From Bacteroidaceae bacterium (GTDB lineage: Bacteria; Bacteroidota; Bacteroidia; Bacteroidales; Bacteroidaceae): a stretch of 64,000 nt of DNA. The stretch covers positions 1 through 64,000 of the forward strand of contig JAILRU010000048.1 in assembly GCA_024697945.1 (NCBI GenBank), written 5' to 3'. Positions 43,455 to 50,935 of the stretch are shown one piece after another (position 1 is the stretch's first letter; each line of letters opens with the position of its first letter). A program made the position numbers and the translations under genes. The notes below the pieces were generated by a model. The model searched no databases and was not told the DNA's origin. It saw only the letters and a list, made by a program, of their open reading frames with translations.

Positions 43455-44488
43455 TTGACGATGAGTTTGCTGAACCCTTCCGTAAACCATGTGCAGTATG
43501 CGCCCTGTTCGTCGGAATAAATGAAGTATGCTTGCAGTTGAGGCTGCTTTTCGAGGACTTTCTTTGCCTGCTCCAAACCCAATACCATGAAGGCTGTAGC
43601 GAAGGCATCTGCTTCGGCACAGGTAGGCGCCATAACGGTACTCGAAAGGATGTCCTGCTGGGCAGGATAACCTGTCCGAGGGTTGATGGTATGTGCTATC
43701 TTACGCCCGTTGCTGATGTAGTAGTTGCGGTAGTTTCCGCTGGTGGCAATTGCTTTCCCCGAGAGGGCCATGATATCCTGCAGTTCCGTATTGGTGGAGG
43801 TTGAATCGTCGTCGGGCTTGTTAATGCCGATGCGCCAAGGCTCGCCTTTTTCGTTGACCCCCTCCGTGACGACTTCGCCACCAATCTCCACCATGAAGTC
43901 ATGGATGTCATGATTGCGAAGGACTTGTGCCGCTTTATCCACGCCATAACCTTTTGCTATGGCGCTAAAGTCAAGGATGGAAAGCGGGTTGTCCTTCATA
44001 AGCCTGCCATCATTGAGATGGATTGATGAGAGACCCACCATAGCACGGAGACTATCGACCTGTGCGCTGTCGGGCAGTTGTCCATTCTTGAACCCAAAGC
44101 CCCAGGCGTTAACCAATGGAGCTACAGTAGGGTCAAAGGCCCCATCGGTGGCACTATTGATGATGAAAGAAAGCTGCAACACCTCGCTCAGCATCTCGTC
44201 GGCTTTGTCCGTCTCGCCTTTGTTTATCCGACTGATGGTACTCTGCGGGTTGAACATCGAAAGCGAGGCATCTACTTTCTGCAACTCTGCCTCAATCTCT
44301 GCCTTGAGGTCTTTGTCGCAGAGGTATTTGGCATGATAGAGTGTTCCGAAGACTGTGCCCTCGTTGTGAATCATTGAGCACTGAGCATTGGCCGTCGGTC
44401 TCCAAAAGATAAGAAAACACGCAATGGCAATAACAGCAAGGATTCCCAGATATAATCTACGATTTTCCATTGACTCTTCAATTTTCAC
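43451..44488 (-). CDS. apbE: FAD:protein FMN transferase
   Basis: ApbE attaches FMN covalently to Thr/Ser of periplasmic or membrane flavoproteins such as the Rnf and Nqr subunits. The protein has a membrane anchor (LYLGILAVIAIACFLIFW), then ApbE motifs LSMFNPQSTISRINKG, FDPTVAPLVNAWGFG, LDFSAIAKGYGVDKA and IGGEVVTEG, and the Mg-binding region TINPRTGYPAQ...MAPTCAEADAFATA. The length is 345 residues from ATG 44488, or 339 from ATG 44470. It overlaps both neighbours, within the operon that ends with the Crp regulator. Confidence 0.94.
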   Translation of the reverse strand: MKIEESMENRRLYLGILAVIAIACFLIFWRPTANAQCSMIHNEGTVFGTLYHAKYLCDKDLKAEIEAELQKVDASLSMFNPQSTISRINKGETDKADEMLSEVLQLSFIINSATDGAFDPTVAPLVNAWGFGFKNGQLPDSAQVDSLRAMVGLSSIHLNDGRLMKDNPLSILDFSAIAKGYGVDKAAQVLRNHDIHDFMVEIGGEVVTEGVNEKGEPWRIGINKPDDDSTSTNTELQDIMALSGKAIATSGNYRNYYISNGRKIAHTINPRTGYPAQQDILSSTVMAPTCAEADAFATAFMVLGLEQAKKVLEKQPQLQAYFIYSDEQGAYCTWFTEGFSKLIVK

Positions 44489-45278
44489 TCTCCTTGTCCG
44501 GTTCGGGTGTTAGCTCAGGCGGCAGAACTGGAGGAGTCTTCACTTTCTTTTTCGTTTTGCCTACATCGAATATGAGGTTCACCGTGCCGCCAAAGCAATT
44601 GTCGTCGTTCTTGCCGAAGCCAGGAACGAAGTATGGCTCCCCGCCATCGGGATACTTCAAGCTGATGCGTTTCTTGTAGCGTATGCTCCAACCGAGGCGT
44701 ACGAAACTCCATAGCTTGGTTTCGACACCAACACCCAACTCAAGCCAATGACCTGTTGCCTTCTCCCCTTTGAGTAGTAATGGTCCGGTTGTGCCATAGA
44801 CAGGATCGGTGAATGTCGGATTACCTATGTCGTACTTAAAGCTGCTGAAGCCATAGCGAACAATGCCGAAAAGACGGTTGCCGTTGTGTTTCTTGTTGAA
44901 ATTGTAGTCGAGGCCGAAACGCATATAGGGCGCCGTGGCGCTGAACGTGTTGCCTGTCTCTGCACCCTCCCGACTGCAGTCACCTATACCAAGCTCTGCA
45001 ACAGGAAAGTACTTGTCGTAGAGGTTGATTCGGGCACTGACTTCCATATTGGCGAACTTGGCATTCATAGCTTTCATGGCAAAGCCGACGACATCGGCAC
45101 TAACCGCGACGCCGCTAAACAGGGGGGCTTTGTCCTTCTTCTCTTCCTTGCTCTTGTTCTGGGCATACGGCGTGGCACAGAACAGTCCCACCAAAAGCAG
45201 AACCAACCATCGACGTCCCAAAGAGAGAGTCAGAGGGGAATCAAAGCAAATGTATCTGCAGGTTAGTGGTCGTTTCAT
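44478..45278 (-). CDS. DUF6048-like outer-membrane beta-barrel protein
   Basis: The 266-residue protein has a signal peptide ending near ATPYAQ (about residues 24-40). The rest is rich in alternating aromatic and polar strands (GVAVSADVVGFAM, RFGLDYNFNKKHNGN, WLELGVGVETKLWSFVRLGWSIRYKKRI) typical of a small porin-like barrel, then a Pro/Glu-rich tail. It resembles DUF6048, normally found next to DUF6452 as here. The start at 45278 overlaps the upstream gene by 38 bases; a later start is possible. The function is unknown. Confidence 0.65.
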   Translation of the reverse strand: MKRPLTCRYICFDSPLTLSLGRRWLVLLLVGLFCATPYAQNKSKEEKKDKAPLFSGVAVSADVVGFAMKAMNAKFANMEVSARINLYDKYFPVAELGIGDCSREGAETGNTFSATAPYMRFGLDYNFNKKHNGNRLFGIVRYGFSSFKYDIGNPTFTDPVYGTTGPLLLKGEKATGHWLELGVGVETKLWSFVRLGWSIRYKKRISLKYPDGGEPYFVPGFGKNDDNCFGGTVNLIFDVGKTKKKVKTPPVLPPELTPEPDKESEN

Positions 45279-45717
45279 AGTTCACGGAAGAGCGTATGAC
45301 GGTAATGGATTCGATAAATTCGTTTGTATTGCGTACACCTTGGATGGTGTGGAAAAGAGTCGTCGGACAGTCAGGCGATTCGTAATGAACCTGATTGGTT
45401 TTCGACACCCATATCGTATCCTGGAGGAAGTAGGCTTCACCCTCGGAGTCTCTGCCCTTGATGCTGAGTATGAGCGTGTCCTCTGCCTGCCAATAGCTCA
45501 AGGGTAGAGTGAGCTGGGAGGTTTTCACAGACCTGTTGAGCAGGATAGCATCAGTGCCACAGGCCGTAATGGTCAGCGTATCGTTGATAGCCACAGCCTC
45601 ACCGTCTTTGTCGAATGCCCCATACATTGCGACAGTATTGTAGAGCGTACAATCATACGACTCACATGCAGCGAGTATCAGGATGCCTGATAATATGAAC
45701 AGAAGCCGTTGCCTCAT
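45241..45717 (-). CDS. DUF6452-like lipoprotein
   Basis: The 158-residue protein has a lipoprotein signal (LLFILSGILILAAC, Cys at about 18) followed by Cys-containing beta strands (CESYDCTLYNTVAMYG, TLTITACGTDAILLNRS). It matches the DUF6452 pattern as I know it. Together with the downstream barrel protein it probably forms an outer-membrane pair. The ATG overlaps the end of the glycosyltransferase gene. Confidence 0.65.
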   Translation of the reverse strand: MRQRLLFILSGILILAACESYDCTLYNTVAMYGAFDKDGEAVAINDTLTITACGTDAILLNRSVKTSQLTLPLSYWQAEDTLILSIKGRDSEGEAYFLQDTIWVSKTNQVHYESPDCPTTLFHTIQGVRNTNEFIESITVIRSSVNYETTTNLQIHLL

Positions 45718-46679
45718 ATTGTTTTTTCAATCTGATAGTTATTGCGTTCGGGAGCATTACGGCTGATAAGCTCTCCCAAGAAACCAGCTACGAAGAGCTG
45801 AGTACCCAGAATCATCATCGTCAGAGCGATATAGAAATAGGGGCTGTTGGTGACGAGAGGGTGAGGAATGCCGTTCCAGATGCAGTACAGCTTCGTGCCG
45901 CCTACCACCATCACAGCCAGCAGACCGAGTATGAACATCACAGTCCCGATGAAGCCGAAGACGTGCATCGGCTTAAGTCCAAAGCTGTCCAAGAACCATA
46001 ATGAAAGCAGGTCCAGATAGCCGTTGACGAAGCGGTTTAGCCCCATAAACTTCGACTTGCCAAACTTGCGAGCCTGGTGATGGACGCGCTTCTCGCCGAT
46101 ATGGGTAAAACCAGCGTTCTTGGCAAGGTATGGAATGTAGCGATGCATCTCACCATAGACCTCGATGTTCTTGACCACCTCGCTACGGTAGGCCTTCAGT
46201 CCGCAGTTGAAATCGTGCAGGTTATGGATGCCGCTCACTTGTCTTGCCGTCGCATTGAAGAGCTTGGTGGGAATAGTCTTCGACAGAGGGTCACCCTTGC
46301 TGCGGTTCATCTTGTAACCGCTTACCAGGTCGTACCCCTCCTCTGTAATCATGCGATATAGCTCAGGAATTTCGTCGGGGGAGTCCTGCAGGTCGGCATC
46401 CATCGTGATGACCACATTACCCTGTGCTGCTCCGAAGCCACAATAGAGGGCTGGGCTCTTGCCATAATTGCGGCGGAACTTAATACCATGTACCGTCTCG
46501 GGATTCTCAGCCTTGAGCTGCTCGATGACTTCCCACGAGTGGTCTGTACTACCATCGCTGACAAAGATAACTTCGTAGGAGAAACCGTGCGTCTCCATCA
46601 CCTGCTTTATCCATCTGAAGAGCTCAGGCAGGGACTCATCTTCGTTGTACAGAGGAACAACAACACTTATATCTTTCAT
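45714..46679 (-). CDS. Membrane-anchored family 2 glycosyltransferase (polyprenyl-phosphate type)
   Basis: The 321-residue protein has a GT-A domain (VVPLYNEDESLPELF at the start, DGSTDHSW, the DADLQDSPDE metal site at about 94-103, FNCGLKAYRSEV) and two C-terminal membrane helices (about 230-300). This layout is that of DPM1/ArnC-type enzymes that charge polyprenyl phosphate with a sugar for envelope glycan synthesis. The sugar is unknown. It sits between DUF4199 and the DUF6452 gene. Confidence 0.9.
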   Translation of the reverse strand: MKDISVVVPLYNEDESLPELFRWIKQVMETHGFSYEVIFVSDGSTDHSWEVIEQLKAENPETVHGIKFRRNYGKSPALYCGFGAAQGNVVITMDADLQDSPDEIPELYRMITEEGYDLVSGYKMNRSKGDPLSKTIPTKLFNATARQVSGIHNLHDFNCGLKAYRSEVVKNIEVYGEMHRYIPYLAKNAGFTHIGEKRVHHQARKFGKSKFMGLNRFVNGYLDLLSLWFLDSFGLKPMHVFGFIGTVMFILGLLAVMVVGGTKLYCIWNGIPHPLVTNSPYFYIALTMMILGTQLFVAGFLGELISRNAPERNNYQIEKTI

Positions 46680-46690
46680 TTTATCATTTT

Positions 46691-47227
46691 TTACTCTTTC
46701 AACTTTTCAACTTTTCTTACTGGCAGCGCCGCAAGCAGGGAGACTGGGAACGCCAGTATTAGATTGTAGAATGCCATTTGCAACACGATGTCCCGGATGG
46801 ACATCGATTGAAACACTTTCTGTATTTCTTCCAGATTCGATTCAGGGAACAGTTTTTGCAAGGTTTGGCGGTACTCCTCGCTTTGCATGGCCTTACTCAT
46901 CAACGAGATGAAACGCCCGTCATCGAGCAGAAGAAAATAGGCATATTGCGCAGCATCTGTCAGCAGGCCAGCCAGCAAACATGTAACAAACGACAAACGC
47001 CAAATATACAACCAACTCGATGGGTTGAGCTGGCGGTAGTTCGTCAGTTGCTTGTAGAGCACATAGATGCTGATGAGACCCAAAGCCGATCCCAGCGTCG
47101 AAAGGAGCGGACGTTCAAAGGCGTACATCGCGCACAAAAAGCTTGCCGACCACATCAGTCCTATCGGAAGGGCCATCCATCCAGCTACATCTATCAGCTT
47201 TTCTCTTTTCACCTTTTCATTTGTCAT
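46691..47227 (-). CDS. DUF4199 membrane protein
   Basis: The 178-residue protein has four predicted membrane helices and the DUF4199 character (GLMWSASFLCAMYAFERPLLSTLGS...WRLSFVTCLLAGLLTDAAQYAYFLLLDDG). The function is unknown. It is the first gene of the minus-strand operon running to the Crp regulator. A -7 box TATCTTTG lies at 47277-47270 on the minus strand. Confidence 0.75.
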   Translation of the reverse strand: MTNEKVKREKLIDVAGWMALPIGLMWSASFLCAMYAFERPLLSTLGSALGLISIYVLYKQLTNYRQLNPSSWLYIWRLSFVTCLLAGLLTDAAQYAYFLLLDDGRFISLMSKAMQSEEYRQTLQKLFPESNLEEIQKVFQSMSIRDIVLQMAFYNLILAFPVSLLAALPVRKVEKLKE

Positions 47228-47367
47228 TTATCATTTAGGGCGTAGCCCGCTCTTTCAATTATGAGCGGGCAAAGATACGAAAAAAAGCCATATAAATAAT
47301 GTAATAGAGGCAAAAAAAAGCGTGAAAGCGTAAAATTCTTCATTCTTCACTATAATTTTGAATTTTG

Positions 47368-47408
47368 AATTTTGAATTTTGAATTATATGTCGTACCTTT
47401 GCACCCGC
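47368..47408 (+). promoter_or_regulatory. ffs promoter (Bacteroidetes type)
   Basis: TTTG at 47371-47374, 19 bases, TACCTTTG at 47394-47401. The -33 element lies in a run of four TTTTGAAT units. The block matches the lysS promoter over 41 bases with two differences. Confidence 0.88.
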
Positions 47409-47415
47409 TTAACAT

Positions 47416-47511
47416 GGGAAAGTCCTATACGGCATGCTCCCGGTGAATCCCCCAGGGCTTGACCGCAGCAAGGGCAGCAGGTTGTAGCGGCGCGATATAG
47501 TAAGCTTTCCC
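47416..47511 (+). ncRNA. ffs: Signal recognition particle RNA, bacterial small type
   Basis: The 96-nt RNA folds as one long hairpin: GGGAAAG 47416-47422 with CTTTCCC 47505-47511, then CTATA with TATAG. The apical domain carries the SRP signature GGTGAATCCC...CAGGGC-TTGA-CC-GCAGCAAGGGCAG, with the conserved GCAGCA internal loop that binds Ffh. The tetraloop reads TTGA rather than GGAA. It is driven by a strong consensus promoter and lies four bases upstream of tRNA-Thr. Confidence 0.9.
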
Positions 47512-47515
47512 ACCT

Positions 47516-47589
47516 GCCTCTTTAGCTCAGTTGGCCAGAGCACGTGATTTGTAATCTCGGGGTCGTTGGTTCGAATCCGACAAGAGGCT
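47516..47589 (+). tRNA. tRNA-Thr (anticodon TGT)
   Basis: The 74-nt cloverleaf has acceptor GCCTCTT/AAGAGGC, D arm with AGCTCAGTTGG, anticodon loop TTTGTAA (anticodon TGT) and T arm GTTGG-TTCGAAT-CCGAC. Position 73 is T and CCA is not encoded. The anticodon stem has one T-T mismatch. It is probably processed from the ffs transcript. Confidence 0.93.
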
Positions 47590-47606
47590 CTCTCATCAGT
47601 ATGTCA

Positions 47607-47639
47607 CGCGACAGGTCGTTTGACCTGTCGCGTCATTTT
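47607..47639 (+). terminator. Terminator of ffs-tRNA-Thr
   Basis: A perfect 11-bp stem CGCGACAGGTC/GACCTGTCGCG with a GTTT loop is followed by TCATTTTT. Confidence 0.88.
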
Positions 47640-47699
47640 TGCGGAATAGTAGTTCCTAAATTGCGCAAAGGCCTTTGTTCAAGATTTCAAAGGCCTTTG
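47627..47699 (+). repeat. 73-bp interspersed repeat, copy 2
   Basis: This is an ungapped match to 14062-14134 (about 60 of 73). The element begins inside the 3' arm of the tRNA-Thr terminator and includes an AAAGGCCTTTG palindrome twice. Confidence 0.8.
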
Positions 47700-47760
47700 C
47701 GCAAAAGGAAGCCACAGGTTTATGATTCCTGGGTAGAAAAAGTGGGGACTATTCAGCGGG

Positions 47761-49563
47761 TTAGTAGTTCAGGCGGAACATGATGGGCAAGGCGAAGCGG
47801 CTGCGGACGATGTTGCCGTCCTTGTCCTTGGCGGGTTCCCACTTTGGCATCATCTTCAGGACGCGCTCGCCTTCCTTGAAGAGCAAGTCGCCCAGGTCTT
47901 GTCCTGCCTCAAGTTTTTCCTGATTGTCGGGATGCTCCTTTTGATATGCTGTCACCTCTATCTCGGAGAGTTCTTTACCAGGTCCGCGAACCTTCTTGAT
48001 ATTGGTGAGGCTGCCATCCTTCTCAACAACGAAATTGATGATGACACGGCCCTCGAAGCCAAACTCCTGACAGAGTTTAGGATAGCGGATGTTCTGGGCC
48101 AGGAACTTGAAGCACTCCCCATCGCCGCCTGGATACTTTGCATTCTCGTGCACAACATTGTAGATGCTGTCCTCCTTTGCCTCTGCTGCTCTTGTTTCTA
48201 TAGAGAGCACAGATGAACCATCAGGCAGGGTAGTAAGATTGTTTTTAATCTCTTTGCCTTGCACGGCTTTGATGGCTTCGTGCGGAGTCATCTCCTTTCC
48301 ATCGACAACAACTTTTGGAGCCTCTTTAGTCTTAATTACGATGACACCATTGGAACCTTTATCTCCCCACTTGGCGGTGGCGGCATCCTTCTGAAGCACG
48401 GTAATGCTCTCAACATCCTCGGGATTGACATTAAGTAGTTTAGTGAACTGCTCCTCTCTTTCGAGGTTGACATTCTTCATATCCTCAGGGATTTCGTAGA
48501 TTTGGTCATTGAGGACAATCAGTGGCTGAGCATTACCAGTACCACGCACACGCATGGTTGTACTTTTCTCTTTTTCTTCCTCAAAAGCTTGCAGGTTAAG
48601 AGAATTCTCCGTACCTTTGCCCTCGAGTTTCGAAACTGTCTCCTCGATAGGAGCGACGAACTTAGGCGTTGCGAAGGCACTGAGTGCCAGCGCAGCCACC
48701 GGGATGACATAGAGCGCCTTGCTCCGCATCCACGGATTTGACTTGATTTTCTTCATCATAGTGATACGTTTTTTAGTTAAACTATGGTTAAAGCTGTTGG
48801 CAAAAGCGTAGGAACCTGAGCCAACGGCTTTTCTTATGAGCAATAACTGATAGCCCTGAGCCGAGACGCCCTGCTGCAGGACGTACTTGTCGGCCTCGTA
48901 TTCGTGGACGTCCCGAAGGCTGATGCCCAGCACATAGACCAGCGGATTCCACCATTGCACCATCTGAACGAGCGTGAGCAGCACGACGTCCCAAGAGTGA
49001 TGCCCCTGAATGTGCCCCATCTCGTGCAGCATAATCTCGCGGCCAGCCTCGTTGTAGTCCTGCTCGTTGATGACGATGTTCCGCATCCAACTGAAGGGAG
49101 CCACGTCGCCCGAGTGGCAATAGATGCGGACGCCTTGTTCGTCCTGCTGCCAGAGGGCTCCGCGACGCAAGCCGAACTGCAGGCGGCCTATCTGCCACAG
49201 CCTAACCACCAGCAACAAGGCCATACCTATTATATATGTAATGGTTAAAAGATGAAAGAGTGAAAAGGTGAAAGAGTTCGCGCCCTGTTCCTCTGCCACG
49301 ATTTGCACTTCGGGCAGGACGTGGACGGGGATTCCCAGTTCGAGCATCTGCAACTGGGCGGCCTGTACGACGGGCTGATGGTCGAGGGACATCCAGGACA
49401 CGTTGCACAGCGGCAGCACGAGCGAAAGGAACAGGATGCCCAGCAGCATCATACGGTTAAAGCGGAAGAAACTCTCGCGCTGCAGCATCAGCATGTATGG
49501 CAAGTAGAGCAACGACAGGACGATTGCGGACTTGATGGAATAGAGAAGCATAGCGGAAACCAT
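47761..49563 (-). CDS. BlaR1-like M56 metallopeptidase with TonB-type C-terminus
   Basis: The N-terminal membrane region (about residues 1-130) carries the M56 peptidase with the zinc motif H180-E-M-G-H184. A helix at about 285-305 leads to a periplasmic part with a TonB-plug-like segment (VESITVLQKDAATAKWGDKGSNGVIVIKTK pattern, about 385-415) and a TonB C-terminal-like domain (RVIINFVVEKDGSLTNIKKVRG, about 505-600). In BlaR1/MecR1 the peptidase inactivates a repressor on sensing a ligand. Here the penicillin-binding sensor is replaced by TonB-related domains. It is paired with the BlaI-like repressor immediately upstream. Confidence 0.9.
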   Translation of the reverse strand: MVSAMLLYSIKSAIVLSLLYLPYMLMLQRESFFRFNRMMLLGILFLSLVLPLCNVSWMSLDHQPVVQAAQLQMLELGIPVHVLPEVQIVAEEQGANSFTFSLFHLLTITYIIGMALLLVVRLWQIGRLQFGLRRGALWQQDEQGVRIYCHSGDVAPFSWMRNIVINEQDYNEAGREIMLHEMGHIQGHHSWDVVLLTLVQMVQWWNPLVYVLGISLRDVHEYEADKYVLQQGVSAQGYQLLLIRKAVGSGSYAFANSFNHSLTKKRITMMKKIKSNPWMRSKALYVIPVAALALSAFATPKFVAPIEETVSKLEGKGTENSLNLQAFEEEKEKSTTMRVRGTGNAQPLIVLNDQIYEIPEDMKNVNLEREEQFTKLLNVNPEDVESITVLQKDAATAKWGDKGSNGVIVIKTKEAPKVVVDGKEMTPHEAIKAVQGKEIKNNLTTLPDGSSVLSIETRAAEAKEDSIYNVVHENAKYPGGDGECFKFLAQNIRYPKLCQEFGFEGRVIINFVVEKDGSLTNIKKVRGPGKELSEIEVTAYQKEHPDNQEKLEAGQDLGDLLFKEGERVLKMMPKWEPAKDKDGNIVRSRFALPIMFRLNY

Positions 49564-49584
49564 TGTTATTTACGATTTGACGAT

Positions 49585-49983
49585 TTACGATTTACAATTT
49601 AATTTTGAATTATGAACTAATTCCAGCAGTTCTTTTATTTCGTCGGGCGAGAGGTTCTCTTCCTTGACGAAGTAGTTGAGCATGGACTTCAGGCTTCCGC
49701 CGAAGAAGTTCTTCTTCACTTCCTGCATCGTGCGGCGCGTGTACTCTGCCCGTGTCACCAGGGGCACATAGCGGTGGGTCTTGCCCTGTCCGCCCACTTT
49801 GTGGAAGTCCAGGAAGCCCTTTTCGTAGAGCACCTTCAGGTAGGTGGCAATCGTTGTGTAGGCAGGCTTGGGTTCCTCGCAATGTTCCAGTACGTCCCAC
49901 GCACAGGCTCCGTCCTGGATGTTCCAAAGGATGTTCATTACTTCGAACTCGACCTTGGTCAGTGTGTTGTCCTTACGTTTCAT
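49585..49983 (-). CDS. BlaI/MecI/CopY-family repressor
   Basis: The 132-residue protein has a winged-helix N-terminal domain (LTKVEFEVMNILWNIQDGACAWDVLE, AYTTIATYLKVLYEKGFLDF) and a C-terminal dimerisation half (YVPLVTRAEYTRRTMQEVKKNFF), as in BlaI. It should repress its own operon until cleaved or released through the M56 partner 21 bases downstream. A candidate operator is at 50069-50088. Confidence 0.92.
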   Translation of the reverse strand: MKRKDNTLTKVEFEVMNILWNIQDGACAWDVLEHCEEPKPAYTTIATYLKVLYEKGFLDFHKVGGQGKTHRYVPLVTRAEYTRRTMQEVKKNFFGGSLKSMLNYFVKEENLSPDEIKELLELVHNSKLNCKS

Positions 49984-50030
49984 ATATATTAGTCGTTTGG
50001 GGAGTTATTCGTTTGGGATGTTTCCGAGGG

Positions 50031-50088
50031 CAAAGTAAGGGAGTTTTTCTGAATCTCGCAATATTTAGATATCGAAAACTTACGATAT
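50031..50088 (-). promoter_or_regulatory. Possible blaI-type promoter and operator
   Basis: On the minus strand a near-consensus -7 box (TTACTTTG) lies at 50038-50031. An inverted repeat ATATCG-8 bases-CGATAT lies at 50069-50088, about 90 bp upstream of the repressor start. The operator role is inferred from position. The remaining gap to smpB (50089-50323) shows ACTCCC/TTAACTCCC repeats and the smpB -7 box. Confidence 0.35.
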
Positions 50089-50295
50089 TCCCCGCTTTTT
50101 AACATTTATTCGTAGTAATGCAACACTTTTTACGGCCTGACTGCCGGTTTTCTTCTCTTTAACTACCACTTTTACTCCCTATTTAACTCCCACTTTTACA
50201 TCACATACTTCAGCATTATGGCGCGATTACGTCGAGAAACTCGCGAAAAGCGGAGAAAACTTGCTGGATTCGCCCATCATGTAGGGAAAAAAGTG

Positions 50296-50303
50296 TATCT
50301 TTG
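50296..50303 (+). promoter_or_regulatory. smpB -7 box
   Basis: TATCTTTGTGCCC at 50296 lies 20 bases before the smpB ATG; the -33 element is weak. Confidence 0.55.
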
Positions 50304-50323
50304 TGCCCAAGAATATGCGATAA

Positions 50324-50800
50324 ATGGCTAAATCCAAGATTGAAAACAAGGGAAGTGTCAACATCAAGAACAAGAAGGCTGAGTTCGACTACATCTTGAT
50401 GGACAAATATACTGCCGGCATTGTGCTCACGGGTACAGAGATAAAGAGTATCCGCAAGGGTAAGGCGAGTCTGGTCGATACGTACTGCATGGTCCTCTTC
50501 GGCGAGGTGTGGGTGAAGAACATGTACATCGCCCAGTACGAGCAGGGGTCGTATAACAACCACGTGGAGCGGCGCGACCGCAAGCTGCTGCTCAACCGCA
50601 AGGAGATACGCAAGATCCAGAACACGGTGAAGGCGCCGGGCTTCAGCATCGTGCCTGTGCTCCTGTTCATCGACGAGAACGGGAGGGCGAAGCTGGACAT
50701 CCACATCGCCCGAGGCAAGAAGGAGTACGACAAGCGCGAGACGCTGAAGGAGAAGGAAGACCGCAGGGACATATCAAGGCAGTTCAAGAAGAATTATTAA
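50324..50800 (+). CDS. smpB: SsrA-binding protein SmpB
   Basis: SmpB brings tmRNA to stalled ribosomes for trans-translation. Motifs are intact: [40 protein letters not shown] at about 12-50 (cited by ends only as NKKAEF and LVDTYC), [13 protein letters not shown] and the basic C-terminal tail [22 protein letters not shown]-type helix (here [16 protein letters not shown]). The length of 158 residues is normal. It has its own promoter. A 44-bp hairpin repeat lies just after the stop. Confidence 0.96.
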   Translation: MAKSKIENKGSVNIKNKKAEFDYILMDKYTAGIVLTGTEIKSIRKGKASLVDTYCMVLFGEVWVKNMYIAQYEQGSYNNHVERRDRKLLLNRKEIRKIQNTVKAPGFSIVPVLLFIDENGRAKLDIHIARGKKEYDKRETLKEKEDRRDISRQFKKNY

Positions 50801-50815
50801 AGGGAATGGGAAAGG

Positions 50816-50859
50816 GCTCCGCGACTACAATCGCGCCTTGGTGCTAAAGCATCCAAGAA
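50816..50859 (+). repeat. 44-bp two-hairpin repeat, copy 1 (after smpB)
   Basis: The segment GCTCCGCGACTACAATCGCG followed by CCTTGGTGCTAAAGCATCC forms two hairpins: CGCGA/TCGCG, and CTTGGTGCT with AGCA-T-CCAAG. A second copy is inside prmC at 55547-55591, with the first stem changed to CGCAC/GTGCG. Confidence 0.75.
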
Positions 50860-50935
50860 GTTAAAGAGAAGTTAAAAAGAAGTTATAGGGAAGTTAAAGA
50901 GAATGGAAGGGAAGTTAAAGGGAATGGAAAGACAG
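50859..50935 (+). repeat. GAAGTTAAAG microrepeat array
   Basis: About five imperfect copies of a GAAGTTAAAGAG-type unit run up to and into the start of the next gene. Similar arrays occur at 21338-21370 and 55045-55092. Confidence 0.75.
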
